64,000 nt of DNA from Anoplolepis gracilipes (taxonomy: Eukaryota > Arthropoda > Insecta > Hymenoptera > Formicidae): NCBI RefSeq assembly GCF_047496725.1, contig NC_132971.1:15742001-15806000 (forward strand), in the 5' to 3' direction. Positions 1 to 13,726 of the stretch are shown one piece after another; the stretch's first letter is position 1, and each line of letters starts with the position of its first letter. The notes under the pieces are model-generated. The model was not told where the DNA came from. It made no database searches and saw only the letters and a program-made list of their open reading frames with translations. Position numbers and translations under genes: made by a program.

Positions 1-870
1 CCGTTCGATTTCCTCGCGCGGATTTGTAACACGTACGTGGATATAAGTACATGCATACACGTGGATGCATCAAAGTAACAAGGGCATTTCCGCGAATGAA
101 AAATTAGCTCGATTTATACAAAATGCAATATATAAAGTACGTTTTAATTAGACGTAGGATTTCAATTTTGAGTAGGATAACATCCTACACTTAAAATACT
201 CTCTTTAATTAAAATTTTACTTGAATAAAGTGCGTAATGTGGAAAAATATATATGTTTTTTATTCGCGATTTTTATCATCGATTATTTTACATCTTTCGT
301 TTTATAATTAAACCAGAGCGAGAGGGAGGATAAAAAATTTCTTATTAATGTTTATTATTATTTACATGAGGAAGTGTGATCAAACGTAATAATTGTAGAT
401 ATTGGCGCATATATTTCTTGCGTGATAAGTTTATATGCACGGTGCGTACATCACGCGAGACTAGTACAAATAGTTTCTGCACGAGAAAAAAAACGCGCAT
501 GCAGATTCAATTCATAACAGAATAACATGCATACAAACATTCCGACCTCCAAACGATGCGGACGATATATATATATATGAGGTGTCTAAGAACTGCGCGA
601 GAAAAAGCGTAGACTAATTGTAAGCGTGAGACATAAATAGCAGTTAATAAATGACATATTACACAGACATGCTTAATATATGTGAGAAGGCCCATGCCAG
701 AGTTGAGTAATATTGCAGATACATTATATAATCAATATATAATAAATAATGATATATATTCGACAGATACAGTACTCTCTATGTATTTTATTCTCTACTC
801 TAAACACGACTTATAGGATTATTATTTTGAACTATTAAACTATATTTTTAAATATAAAAATATTATTTTT

Positions 871-908
<38 letters not shown>

Positions 909-1188
909 TGTTGGAGTGTTTTCTGTCATTTTTTAATTCTTTCTATTTAAATCAGAGTTTTCAGGATATTTCGTAATTTTAAGTTTTGTATTTTAAGTAC
1001 ATACATGTTCTTATATTTCATAGTTTATATTTACTTTGTGTTCATACCTACATTGTAAGCGTAATGCGCTTGTATGTAGCCAACGAGTTTGTATGCGCAA
1101 CATGTTTAAGGAGAATCGCGATACGTGGGCACAGAAATGCGCACGCGGATGCACGAGAGACACATCAAACGCGAGTGTAAGCGAGGGG
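1..1188. other. Intergenic AT-rich DNA upstream of cuticle gene 1
   Basis: No coding region is supported here; the short reading frames have no recognisable domain and no exon-like boundaries. A pure A run lies at about 877-905. From about 1120 the sequence becomes more GC-rich, which is the start of the promoter region of the cuticular protein gene. Confidence 0.6.
877..905 (+). repeat. Poly(A) run of about 29 bp
   Basis: An uninterrupted run of A follows AT-rich sequence. It may be a simple repeat or the tail of an old retroposed copy, but I recognise no retroelement body upstream. Confidence 0.85.
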
Positions 1189-1412
1189 AACCATCGGTTA
1201 CCACCTACCTATCGTCTAACCGCAGAAAGCCCCGACCACCATCCACCACCCTATGGTTACTTAGCGGATTACGCGAGTAAAGTCCAAGATTTATTCTCCC
1301 CTTCAACCTCCGGAAAACGGCCGATGGCGGGGCAAAAAGGGGGCACAACCAGAGCGTCTCGGTGAATATAAAGCCTCTCCGTGACCCAGCTAAGCTCGCA
1401 TCTTTAACTGCA
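1189..1412 (+). promoter_or_regulatory. Core and proximal promoter of cuticular protein gene 1
   Basis: A TATA box (TATAAA, 1367-1372) lies about 200 bp upstream of the start codon. Transcription should begin roughly 30 bp downstream, around 1395-1412; the exact start cannot be read from sequence. The proximal region is GC-richer than its surroundings. It contains the near-palindrome AACCATCGGTT at 1189-1199, whose first ten bases recur at a similar distance upstream of the second cuticle gene. A CTACCTA heptamer lies at 1205-1211. Confidence 0.6.
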
Positions 1413-1569
1413 GTTAACACGAGAGTCTCGTACGTGGCTTTTCGGTAGATCTGAGTGCACGGTTCGCACACGTAGTGTAATATTCGCTGGCACGCAAGTG
1501 TGCGTTAGTTCGCTGATAACGGTTAAAAAGTCGCTTGGCCTAGCTTCCGGAATATCGCCAAAAGTCAAC

Positions 1570-4500
1570 ATGAAGACCCTCGTGAGTGTAATCTTTCAAT
1601 CTTCTCCGCGCGTTTTTTTAACTCGCGGAATAATTATTAAAATGGAGGAGTAATAACTTTAATTAATCATTAATTCGTAATTACTATGTTTTCATTAAAT
1701 TTAATACTGGATATTTGTAATTAAGATAATAATCACAAGTGCAGTAAAATTTGGTCGTAAACAATGTAAGAATTAAAATATTTTATTGTAACAAAATTGT
1801 ATCAAAATTTGATCAAATCTTTAGTGCATGTTTATAGTAAATTCGGTCTTTTGTCGTCCATCAAATTCTTTTGAAATGTCAACAGAGTTCGATAAAGATT
1901 TTATTTTATTTTCTAGTATTTTATTTAAAAAAAATTTTTTTAGAAGAAAGAATTTATCAGTCAATTAATTTATAAAAAATTAGAATACGTGTTTTTCCGT
2001 ACACTTGGAAATTATGCATTATACGAAAGATAGTAATAACGAATATATTTTACGATGCTTTTGCTCGATGTTATAACAGAAAGTGTAATATGATGGATGT
2101 ATATGATCGGCAATTTATCTTGATCTTTTTTACGTGAGAATATGCTCTTGTTTTGTTAAACTGGATGAATATATAATAGATTCTTCGATCGAAAGTCTAA
2201 TTAAGATGAAATCGTGGCAAGATGTAGAGAAATTTTACGACCGCCCGATTTTACGATGGCGACCCGATTGTCACTGAAAGTTATTCAATCAGTTATATAA
2301 TCGTACTTGTGAAATTATCAAAATTCACATTTTGTTATGGAATGAGAGAGAATATTTTTACCAAACGTATCGGTTGGGACGAAGACGAAGATTTTATCGG
2401 CGTTAATTTCGTCATTTCCGTTCAGTGTACACAAATAGTAATTGTAATATTCTCGGAAAAATAACGATGGTTACGATAGTACTCGTTACAATTGTGATGC
2501 GAAATCTCGTATACGTATTCCGTTTCGTATCGCGTAAATAATCTCTATTCGATATAATCGCATCGTGCGACCAATTTATAATGAAATGCGTCGAGAGGGT
2601 GACATTTTTACACGGACACTGTTAGATTGATTTCTGTGTTACTCCTTGCGTTTATTATTATAATCATTTTTTTTCTCGTTAGCTCGCGCGAAAAATATTA
2701 CGCGTTGTGTCGCAAATCACTTAACTCTCCTCGCTTTTCAACACACAATGGAGGAAGCCTCCGACAAGCGTGAGACGAGAATTATGACGCATGGGATACG
2801 TATAATTATTCATAACCGCGCCGACTTGAATGTAGTGAATCGAAATTCTTCTACGTTCCAAACTGCCTACCTATTTCAACCTACCTATTTATTTAATCGG
2901 CCCTTTTGCATGAGAATACATAAGATTATATAATTTTGCGCGAATTACGCCGGATCTGTCAATATATATTTATATTCGTGCTAATAATCTACAATGTCAG
3001 TAATATTTTTTTTTGCAAATGTGAAATAATATTTCGCAATTACAATAATAATACGTAATTTATACTAAAGCTGTTATAATTATAGAACTTCTCAAATAAT
3101 AAAAAATATTTTTTATCCTTTTAATAATTATTATAAGTGATATATTCAAGTTTCTTTCTCTTCTTTTTTTTTCCCTTCCTCTAAAAATTTTTTCTCAATA
3201 TTCATACTAATAATTATTTCGCAGATATTGCTACTCGGCTTGACAATGATGGTCAACGCACAATTCAATAGGTTTACGACTCCACAGCCGACCCAATATT
3301 ATAATCCCAACTATTACGGCCGACCTTACTACGCTATACTGCGACAATCGCAAGACTCCGCGCCGGACGGATCATACTCTTACAGGTGAGATCGTCTATC
3401 CGTCTATCATTCCAAAACACCGATAAGCGTCGAAGCATCCATATACATTTCGTTGAAAGAACGATCTCGACACGCTCGAGGAATCTCGGTTGCCCTCGAA
3501 TGTATGAAAACATGCTCGCGCCATTCGGTCGATGTAATCGCGAAGCTAACACGCTCGGTGTGACTGTCAGTTTTTTTTGCCATCGTCTTGTGTCTTCATC
3601 GAGGAATGATTAATAGACAGGAAATGTAGTTAATGCGCCGAAAATGTACAAAGTGATGACTAGAATTTGTATATTATTTTTTAATATACAAATGTGCATA
3701 AGTTATTTCAAATTTTTCACACTTTCTTTTATAGGCGACAATTAGAGAAAAAGTATAAAAGCAAAAATATACTAACTCCACGAAGAAAAATTACATTAAT
3801 CAAAATTTTTGTTAAATTATTTAAAAAAATATATATTTGGAAATATTTAATTCATTAAGTATTAATAGTTTTAAAAAGAATTAATTAATCTTTGTCAAGA
3901 CAGAAGTTTTGCTTGTAATTCATGCTAATAGCAAGAATTTATAATTTTAAATTTCATTTTTTTAACGAAAAATATTAGATTACTAATTTATAAACTAGTA
4001 CAATTCTTAAAAATATAATATTTTGAAGTATATTCAAATATGTGCAAATAGAATCTCATTTTCAAAAATATGTTAAACATTACGTTAAGGATTATGTAGT
4101 TGATCGATATAATCAATATGATAAAAGAATTTATATGTATATAGAGAGAAACACGACTGTCTGAAAATAAGTGGGATTCATTAGATTGTTTAGGAGTATG
4201 AATAAACGTATAAGCATTGTTCCAGCTACTATTTTTCGATCTCAGGATGATGCCGATATTTTCTTTACTGCCTAAAAAAGGATTGAACATTACAATTATG
4301 TTAATCGTGCTTGTGTAACTTTCGTTAGTCAGACTCGCTATTATTTTTATTATCCGCCTACCTAAGCAATTTTCGAATCTTTCGAAGTACAGTGCACAGT
4401 GAAGAGAGTGCTCAATTAAAGAGAAAGAAAATTTAAATCAACGCGAATAAGTCTTATATAGTTACTAGGAAGTGTTTCTGAATATGGTATGCTTCATTAG

Positions 4501-6550
4501 CTCGTAATTAGACACACGTAAAGATCAACGGAGTCATATGTCAGTTGTAATAAACATGTATATTACGAATTTATGAATATTCCTTCATGTAATGTATAAT
4601 GTTAATATAATCTCATAAAAAGTGTTCCAGCTCTAATTTCACTTATTATTTAACTCTTTTTTATGAATTCAGAGATTAACATTATAATGGAATTATCGCG
4701 AATATTTTATCACAAACAATTAATTTTTAAAATGTTGATATGAAATACAATATAATAATATAAAATAATATAATAATGCAGAAAAAGCTGGTTTATATTA
4801 GATTTATATTTTAAATTGGTTCAATATAGAAATGTTGAATGTTTATTTATTTAAAAGTATAATGGAATATAATGGAAAGTTATAGTAAAGTTACGTGTAA
4901 AGCGATTAGTTTAATGATGATTATTACACGCTTACAGCATATTCAGATTTACGATAATCTGCACGAAATGTATAAGTATCAATAATAATTACGTTAGCTC
5001 TGAGCGACTAGTTTAAATATTATATTGCATTATTAGATAACTATTGGCATGTAGGATACCAATTATGCAAAATTATACACAAAAGTCGACCATCGCAAAG
5101 AGGCGTCAAAATATTTTCATTCTGTTCTAACTTTCTAAGACAGATCGCATGATTCGTTGTAATTAGTTAGTAAAACGGCGGGATTATAAATAGGTGATTA
5201 TCGAATTATCTGCTATAACTGATGTGAGCATCTCATATCTTCTTATAGTATAATATTTAAATCACGCTAGGTCTCTACATGACGAATTTTGCATGCAATT
5301 AACAACTGCAACAATCGACTACGGAATTAGAAATCTGCGATTATCGTTACGACACATATTCTGCATATTATCGTTTCTCGATGATCTAATATCTCGTTCA
5401 ATTTAGCAAACTTTGCACAAATAGCTTTCCGATGAGCAGATGATATATTCATATGTCCATAATAATCTACTTGTCTCTTTCTTTTTAATTTCGAAACTCT
5501 ATATATTTCTCAAGATATATCCATGCAGAATAATCGATCGGGCGTGTCGAGATTGCGCGTGGATCAAGTCATCTGATATATTCTTCGGATGCTATTTGAG
5601 GCGCCGATTACTTTAATCGAAATCGCAAAAACCGTGAACTCTTTTCGCACAGGACGACCGAAGGAAGAATGCATAATTAGCTTTGATGTTAATCGTACAC
5701 GCGCCACTCGGCTGCGCAGCTCGCAATAATGCATTGCGCAATTGAACAATTACAATCGACCTACCTACCTACCTTTGCCCGTCTGTCTACCTACGCGTTC
5801 ACCTTCCTTACCCATCCTCAGTACCCTGGAGTTCGCACCTAACTCGAGCCCCTCCCGTGACACCTGTCTCTGGTACAGTGAGACTCGGCCAAGCTCCACC
5901 TAACACCTCGAAGGTGGCGTATAATACTTTTCTTACTGACTTTTAGTAGTAACTCGGTGGGCAAAAGCAGATATGAAGAAAATATATTAATCGCAAAGCC
6001 GATGTCACAAGATAATTATCGCGCTTTAATCTGATGATTAATTTAACTATATTTGGCTTATAATTCATATTTTATTTTTATTTTTATTTAGTTTATTTAT
6101 TTTCTCACTCGATTAAACTCCTATCCAAGAGAATTTTTTTATTTATATATAATTAATTAACTTTTTATTTGATTAAATTCCCATCTCTCTCTCTCTCTCT
6201 CTCTCGGTTAATTGAATTTTCTCAGTTTATTTTTTCACAAAAAAATATTTGCGCGATATCTGAATGATGTGCATCGTTGCAGCTACGATACGGAAAACGG
6301 TATCTCCGTGGCAGAGACGGGGCAGCCGAAGAACATTGGACCTAACCAGATCGAAGCGGTCAGAGGTCAATATAGTTACACGGCACCGGACGGCACGCCC
6401 ATTGTGGTCACTTACACGGCTGACGAGAACGGCTTCTTGGCAAGCGGCGCCCATCTGCCAACACCTCCGCCGATACCAGTAGCGATACAACGTGCCCTGG
6501 CGTATAATGCGGCTCATCCCGAAGAAGAGGAGCCCTACAGGAGATACTAG
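1570..6550 (+). CDS. RR-1 cuticular protein, endocuticle structural glycoprotein type (gene 1)
   Basis: This encodes a secreted structural protein of the exoskeleton. Coding exons are 1570-1581, 3225-3385 and 6283-6550 (441 nt, 146 aa). Donors read GTGAGT and GTGAGA, and acceptors end in TTTCGCAG and GTTGCAG. The first exon carries only four residues (MKTL). Residues 1-16 form a signal peptide ending in VNA, so cleavage before QFNRF is likely. Residues 17-50 are rich in Tyr, Pro and Asn. The Rebers-Riddiford RR-1 consensus spans about G86-F109: G-x7-DG-x6-Y-x-AD-x2-GF is fully present. The C-terminal block GAHLPTPPPIP followed by AIQRALAYNAAHPEEEE is typical of SgAbd-type endocuticle glycoproteins. 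RR proteins of this family bind chitin through the extended R&R domain. The start codon is the only one that gives a signal peptide and joins in phase. The main uncertainty is which family member it is. Confidence 0.93.
1582..3224 (+). other. Intron 1 of cuticular protein gene 1
   Basis: A 1.64-kb phase-0 intron separates the four-codon first exon from the rest of the signal peptide. This is the usual arrangement for insect cuticle genes, and such first introns often carry enhancers. CTACCTA heptamers occur at 2867-2873 and 2881-2887. No other gene is visible. Confidence 0.85.
3386..6282 (+). other. Intron 2 of cuticular protein gene 1
   Basis: A 2.9-kb phase-2 intron interrupts the codon for Ser58, just before the extended RR domain. 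It is AT-rich. At 5758-5900 there is a GC-richer patch with overlapping CTACCTA heptamers (5761-5771 and 5787-5793), and a CT microsatellite lies at about 6187-6205 just before the acceptor. No gene is seen inside. Confidence 0.85.
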
Positions 6551-6722
6551 AGCTCGCTATGTCTACGCTAGGACCGCCCAACTTGCTTCGATATATCAAA
6601 TACGTGGAGCTATAAGTTGCTGTTCTCCGCTTTTCCAATATCAATGACATATTTAATCGTTATCTATGATATTATTTGATCATTTACAAGATTCTTTCGA
6701 AGTGAGTGACAGCTATTAATGA

Positions 6723-6728
6723 AATAAA
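6723..6728 (+). terminator. Poly(A) signal of cuticular protein gene 1
   Basis: An AATAAA hexamer lies 173 bp after the stop codon, giving a short 3' UTR. Cleavage would be expected about 10-30 bp further on. Confidence 0.6.
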
Positions 6729-8645
6729 CGTCACAGCAGAAAAGCGGTGAAGTTTTATATATTTTTCTCGTGTGCCGCCGAAAACATTTCAAAAGATCGA
6801 GGATCGCGTTCGTCAATCATATGCGATTGTTCCGTGATTGTTATAGATGACGAGAAATCATATGGATTACGAGCTTTCGAGAAGTACATATTTAGAATAG
6901 AAGTCAACATTACGCGAGCAAGACAAAGCATGATTAAACGACATAATGTAAAATTGATGAGTACAAGTGATAAGAATATAAGAAAAATATATGAAATATT
7001 ATTCTTAATGATTAATAATTCTCAAAATTTAGATTGATAAATGTGAGACAAAAAATGTTGCATAATCGTAGAATATTTTAATAAATAATTTTATTAAAAA
7101 CTTATCTTTTTTGAGTAAAATATATGAATGAAATGAAGATATTCAATTAAAATGTAATTTAAAAATAATATTTCATATATTTTAAATAGCCGCGATTAAA
7201 GTGTAGTAAAGAAGGAAAATCATATCAAAGATGCTATCATTTATAAATACAATCAGTAAGTGATTATTGTTATTAAAGTCCAAATTAAAATGTACGTTGG
7301 ATAAAATTATCGTACAATATATATCGTACAATATATATATGCTATGCAGCACTCATGTTTCGTGAAGTTATTCAAGCTTAAGTCAGCATTATTCCATAAT
7401 CAAGATATGAGTATCTTAAAGAGTAGTATTTTAAATAGAAATTACAAAATCATTTTATTTTACTGGAGAGAGATAAACTCTCAATAAATTAGAGAGTTTA
7501 TGTCAAGTGGTGTAATATTTGTGGATTGAGTTGTTTCTTGATCTGTTAAACGATTACTTCACATGAAAAACGTGTTTATATAATCAACTCGCAAAGATAA
7601 TTTTATCCTCATGCTTAAATTAAACAATACATAATTTTGCATACGTAATAAAATGAAAGCAACATAGCTCGTACTCATCGTTAATGACTGCGCTCGTCAT
7701 TTACAACGTGCCTTAACTCTAAGCAGTATGGATTCAAGGAGCGAGTTAAAAATTTTTATCAATGAATTTGTGCAAAATTTTTAAGGAAAGAGAGACAAAT
7801 TTTTTAAAATAAATTTAAAATAAGAAGATGTCGGAACTCTATATTATACTGTTTAAAGTTAACTGATAAATTAATGATATTTTGCGCGTATCTTTTAAAG
7901 ATCTGCTGAATATGAAGTGGTAGTACTTCACTTCATTGATTCTAATACGAAAATATTACATCTACCGTTACGATCAAGGTCCTGCGTATTCTGCGATGAC
8001 CGATTTCTCCAGCATTTGATATTTCCAGTTTTTCTGCTCGGCAAGAAGTTATATAGACGAAGAAGAGAAAAGTTTTCGCGGTCAGATGCCTAGATGACAA
8101 TATGTCGTATCACAATTGTGCTGTATATTGTATCATATATGCTATCTTATTAAATCGTTTAATAGCTTATGTGTTGTATCCACGTATTCTGATCGTAATC
8201 ACGTGCCTATTATTATAATGCGTTATCAAAATGCATTAAGGATCCGTCTTCGTTCTGTGCCTTTAACAAGATTTCTAATAAATCGGATATGATCATAGTA
8301 CACCAATAATACATTATTTTAGTATGCAAAATAGAATACGAATTCTTCTATTTACCAATAATATCAAGTTATATAATAACGGCTAAAATATTCGTTATTC
8401 GTGTGTAAATGTTAAACTTGTCACATATTGTTATTTCTAGCGGAGAATATTAATTCTCAAGACAATTTTGCGATATTAGAAAAAAATCACTAATTAAGAT
8501 TGCCACGCGTTTGATAATTTTTCGGAATTAGATGAAATTTGCAAAAAGTCGCCTACTAGCGACTTGAATTAATTTATTTACAGGATGCTCTAGAGCCCGA
8601 CCGCGTTACATCTTAAATCAATTGCGTAACATATTACGTCAGAAT

Positions 8646-8849
8646 TTAGAAGGTGGCAAAGGTGTCTCCCAAACCTTGTTTTGAATTTGATTTCGATGAG
8701 AGCGTGTCTTTCTCAATCCTTTCCTGTGTCAGCGAGAACTGAGAAAGATTTTCTTGGAGATCCATGCAACACATCAACCTTTCCGTCTCGACTATAAATG
8801 TTTTTGGTTGAACTAGTGGTTTTAACTGACACGCAATGCCGTCGGTCAA
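8646..8849 (-). pseudogene. Unrecognised small reading frame, possible gene remnant
   Basis: The minus strand has an open frame of about 67 codons with a mixed hydrophilic composition unlike the neighbouring AT-rich spurious frames. It contains a Leu/Gln/Glu-rich stretch (MDLQENLSQFSLTQERIEK) that could be helical, and it ends at a stop at 8646-8648. The frame opens right after an in-frame TGA. It has no ATG at its start; the first ATG is about 26 codons in, within LMCCMDL. I see no good splice acceptor that would keep it open upstream. It could be a terminal exon, a processed gene fragment or chance. No function is claimed. Confidence 0.2.
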
Positions 8850-9593
8850 TTATGTGAGAACCTTAACAGCTCATTATGGACCCAGTGTGAAATGTATACG
8901 TGAAATTAGTGGCAATTAGACGCATAAGTCTGAACCGCTTTCACGAAAATAATGTGTGTTATTATGACATAATCGCGTATAAATATCTATCAAAAATTGA
9001 TCCATCAAATATCAAGCTTTTTGCCCGAAAACACATATTTCATATTAAAATATCTTGCAATTATTATTATAAATTTCACGATTAAACGATTAAATTTATT
9101 CTTCATACGTACTATTATTTATTCGTTGCTGAATTATGCGATAGTAAACATAAAGCGTTCGTGCAAAAGTTTCCAAGAAAATCTATAGAATTATACACTA
9201 TTGAGAGTATAATATTACATACTTTTATTATTAGACACGATACTAATCTTATATTGCGCTTATTATACACATCGAATAATCGTATATTTATTTATCGGTT
9301 GTCGGATTTTAGCGATTATCGCGAATCGTAATACGTCTTCACGATAAAAGACGCTGACTCTAACAATCGTTAATTAAAATCGATTCTCGCCCCAGTCGCG
9401 CCGATAAATAGTCGTTTAACACAATTACATATATTACGGCGACGAAACTGTAATTTCGTCATGTGCGAAATTTTAGGCGAAACAACCGCCCGTGGAAATG
9501 CCATCCGGATTAATGTTAATGGTAATCGTAATATCATGTTAAAGGTGAGTCAGTGAAAGCTAATCATCGGTCTCCTATCTATTGCATAACGCG

Positions 9594-9612
9594 CGAGCGA
9601 GCGAGCGAGCGA
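9594..9612. repeat. Short GCGA tandem repeat
   Basis: About five copies of GCGA occur in a locally GC-rich stretch of otherwise AT-rich intergenic DNA. Confidence 0.8.
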
Positions 9613-12600
9613 GCAAGCGCATCTCTCAAGTCTCCTCGATTTATCCGCGAGATGGAAATAACGGGGTATCGAATTTAGTGACTCTTTCTATGATTTGATA
9701 GGGTCTCGAGATATGAGACAGATAGGTCATAAAGTTATGAGATTCAGAAGCGTGGATCCTTTAGCGATCTTGAGACGCTCGTTAAATTTTATTTCTCGCA
9801 CGGAACGATCGCGCGATAATCGTTGATAATTAGTTCTCGCGGTTGCACGACCGGTACGTCGGGCACGTCCTGCATTTACAATACAAACGACCATCGTGAC
9901 GTAAATTGCGTCTGCAAATCAAACAGAGCAGTTAATCGAAAGGTCAATCGTTCCGTTTTCTAATATTAATTAACACTAATTGCAACACCGATTGAAACTA
10001 TATTGTGGCATTTCTGGCGATCACAAGATATGAATGAGCCATAAATTTGGCAATCCTGTTATGATTTACGAAGCTGATATCGAATTACGTGATATCGCGC
10101 ATGTAAATTTGCGCGTCGCACAAGTGAACTTCAAGATGCAAACTGAAAGGTCATTTGAGCTATTTAATGTCTGGATTCGCGCGACGCCAAAGTGAAGTAT
10201 TGTTGAAAATTATAATCGACAGTTGATAGTCAGGCATTACCAGCTGACAATTATTAATGACGATAGTTAGTTATCGCGGCTAAATAGTCGGGTTCGCGCC
10301 TCGGGTTCGCGTATGTACTCATGACTATTTTGCATCGCTAATAAACATGAAATTTTCTATCTGTCAATTACTTTTCAAGCAGAACATAACAAAAATAAAA
10401 TAATTATTATTGCATAACACTTAAGAGTATTTTTAAATGCCTTTAATATTATTTTTAAAATATAGCCATTAAACGGAATTTGTAACAAATACAAATAATG
10501 AGTTAAAGGTTACGCATGTACGTACAAATTATCACACGTGCTCCTCTCTAAATATCGAGGTCAAAAGATCATTGCTTTCCATATTGCAATTCTTAGACGT
10601 CCTGCATAAGTTTCAGAAAGATATAATATTTAGATGGATAGATAAATTTTAATTTTAACACATATTATATAATTATACAAGTTACATTAGGACATCAGCA
10701 TGTAACTTGTTGAACATTCCAAAGATAAACGTTGTCAACGATTAAATATGAAAATCTCTGAAGAAGGGTTCGATTTAATATAAAATATATATTTAATAAA
10801 TATAATAAATAAACATATGCATCAATTAATTAATGAAAGAAATTCCCCAGCAAGTATATACTTTATATACAATTAAGTTAATAATAATAATAATTATCGC
10901 TTTTCAAATGCGTTTTTATCTTTTTCCGCAAATTTATACATTTCATGGTTTTGATATTTTAATCATTCTAAAACTACAAAATGTTTTACAATTACGCTCA
11001 ATTTTGCTCCTTTGTCATGCTGTAAATGACTTGGAAAAATTTCGTAATGCGAGTTATTACTTCCATTGTTGTCGCAACGGCAAAATTCGCGCACGTGTGT
11101 GTCAAGTCGCGAGACGTAAACCACTCGCTCGCTAACGAGGCTGTCGGACCGAACTACCGAAAGATCGACTACAGGGAGAAGTGGACCGGGCCTCCGTAAA
11201 AGTAAGATCAGCAAGAACACGAGATGCACGAAATCGATATTTTGCATACAATTGTGAAGCGTTTCGGCGCGCGAGTCTCGCATCAGCGATATCGGTCAAG
11301 GAACTTGGACACTCCTGGACCGGATGTATCCTGTCGCAAAGATCGCGATCACACTACACCGCTTTGTCGCCGATCGTCTGAAGTCATCGCTTTTACGCAA
11401 CGAAAACTCGGCAATATATGCCGCTATTGTTCTGACAATAGCATTGCCGTTCTCGCTGTTAGAAAAATAGAAAATCTTATACTAGGATTTATTAATATAT
11501 GCGATATAAATTAAAATTATATAATCATACATTAATAAAAACCTAATTATATAATATTTAATGATAGAATATTTTTTTATCTATCTCTTTCGAGTCATAG
11601 TATACTTAAATTTTTTTCCCGATTTCTTATATTCATTAAAATACAGCAAACCATGATAATATAGTGAACACTTTGTAATATTCTATATGCAGTACTTAAT
11701 TCGATTGTTTGCTCTTGTACTTTCATCATAATTAATATAAGCGGTAATATAGGTATTCGTCTAATTGTAAGTTTAATATTCGTAACAATTAAAAAATTAA
11801 AAATAAATGACTGCACATATAGATAGAACAAATAAAATTCAAAATAGAAATATGTTAAATATAATATAAACTAATTAAAGATATAGAATACAAAAAATAA
11901 ACAATATATTATATATATATGGAACGTTTTAAATGCGATTTGTACATCAATAAAACTCTAAAAATAGATACGTGGAAATGATAGGCAGAGAATTAGTAAA
12001 TTTCAAGGGAAGATTAAAGTATCCACCTCAATCGCGATCTTTGTGGTAGATGGATCTCGGTAATGATAGTTTAACATGAGTTTCCCGACATGAATTCCTT
12101 TCGGCGCTCGTCATCTATAACGAAAAGAAAGGAGACGCTTCGTGCGAATATGCCAACGACAACAACGCAATTCGTTTGCGCGATTGATCCGGGTAGTCGC
12201 TAAAGAAACAATCCCTAATAAGCACCTCGTCATGTGCCAACGATCGCAACCTCATCCTCGCAATCATGTCATGACATCATCGGCATAATGTATCGCGCAC
12301 TATACGACAAATCAGTGCGAAACAAGAAGTGCGACTTCACCCTTTATGCTGATTATCGAGGACCTTGAAGCTTTCTTTGCGATGACAGATGGAATAAGGC
12401 GCACAAGAGGAGGTTTAATTGTGTAATCAACACAATGAGATTAAATCGATGAAGCAAAGAAGAAGACTTACAGCAAAAGATATCTAATAATATACAATTA
12501 TCGTGATTGTTGTAATAAACGTTGCTAGGAAAAGAAATTCATATATCTAGTGAGAGAAATTGCGATTATTTGTAGCATTGAACATGATTATATCAACGTT

Positions 12601-13009
12601 TCAGAAATTCTCGGCATTGAAAATGAAGAAAAACTAATAAGAAAGTTGAGAAAGTTGAGAAAATTTTTGATGCCAATATTGTTTAAAATCACGAGACGAT
12701 AATCTCGTATATCGTATAGAGAATATTAAGAAAAATTCACAAATCCAAATTACGGTAATAAGAATACAGGAGAAACGTAAGAAATCTAACGGAGAATGAT
12801 GAAATTTAAATGCTAATTAATTACCATTTCAAGTCTCGAAACCTCTGTGTTAATTGTACGCCATGAAATTAATGAAATCCCAAAAGAGAAAGTTCTTTAC
12901 AGTTCATCAAGAGGGAGGAAGTACTCGTCAATCAACTGACCTTTAAGTAGAACAAACTCGTTTTTCTTGTTCTCATAAATTCGAAACTCGCTTGGAAGAT
13001 GTGAAGCGC

Positions 13010-13480
13010 ACGATGCGGCGCAAGTAGATCACGACAGAATTGGATTTCGTCAAAGGTGCACACCTTTTGGCGGGTTTCAGGCTTCTGGGCGCGAGATCGA
13101 GATCGGTACAATCGTTTCGATGAGGAGAGAAAGATCCCTTCCCATCTACCTCACGATCACGAGCCTCTCATCCAGGACGGCTCCAGATCTGAGGCCTGCT
13201 CGCCTCGGGATGTACGAGACTCACTTGAACCCGGGATCTGACCTTTCTGGTTTTATTAGCCACGTCGACTTAGGTATGCCTCGTCATCTCGCCGAGGCTC
13301 TCAGTGTTTCACAAAGCACGCGCGCGCTCGCAATAGAAGAGGCGCATACCTTCGGGGTCCTCCCAGCATCCTCCATCCGAGAATTATGCAAACCGATCCG
13401 CGCCTTGCGGTTCTCCGTCCGTTGCTGAAATTGCTCGCCGTTACGTCGCCTTAAGACGCATTGATACGCGCGATTACATT
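13010..13480. promoter_or_regulatory. GC-rich intergenic island, candidate enhancer
   Basis: This stretch of about 470 bp is clearly more GC-rich than the sequence on either side. It carries an open frame of about 100 codons on the + strand, but that frame has no domain, signal peptide or splice support. Its position between two cuticle genes suggests a regulatory role; this is inference from composition only. Confidence 0.3.
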
Positions 13481-13726
13481 ACCCGTCGGCTACTAGACAA
13501 AGCAAATTTGATTTTATTTTGATCGATCTTTTTATGAAAATTTGGAAAAAGGAAAGGACTTTGACAGGGAAGCTGTTTTTTGACATTACAGACGTGGAAA
13601 CTACGGATGACACCGTAATTTTATTTACGATGCGCGGTCTGAATAGTTCACTTCAAGGCTTGCCACAAATCTTGACACTGAATGCCTTATTATATGTGCC
13701 TTATTAAATACTTTTTTATTTAACCG

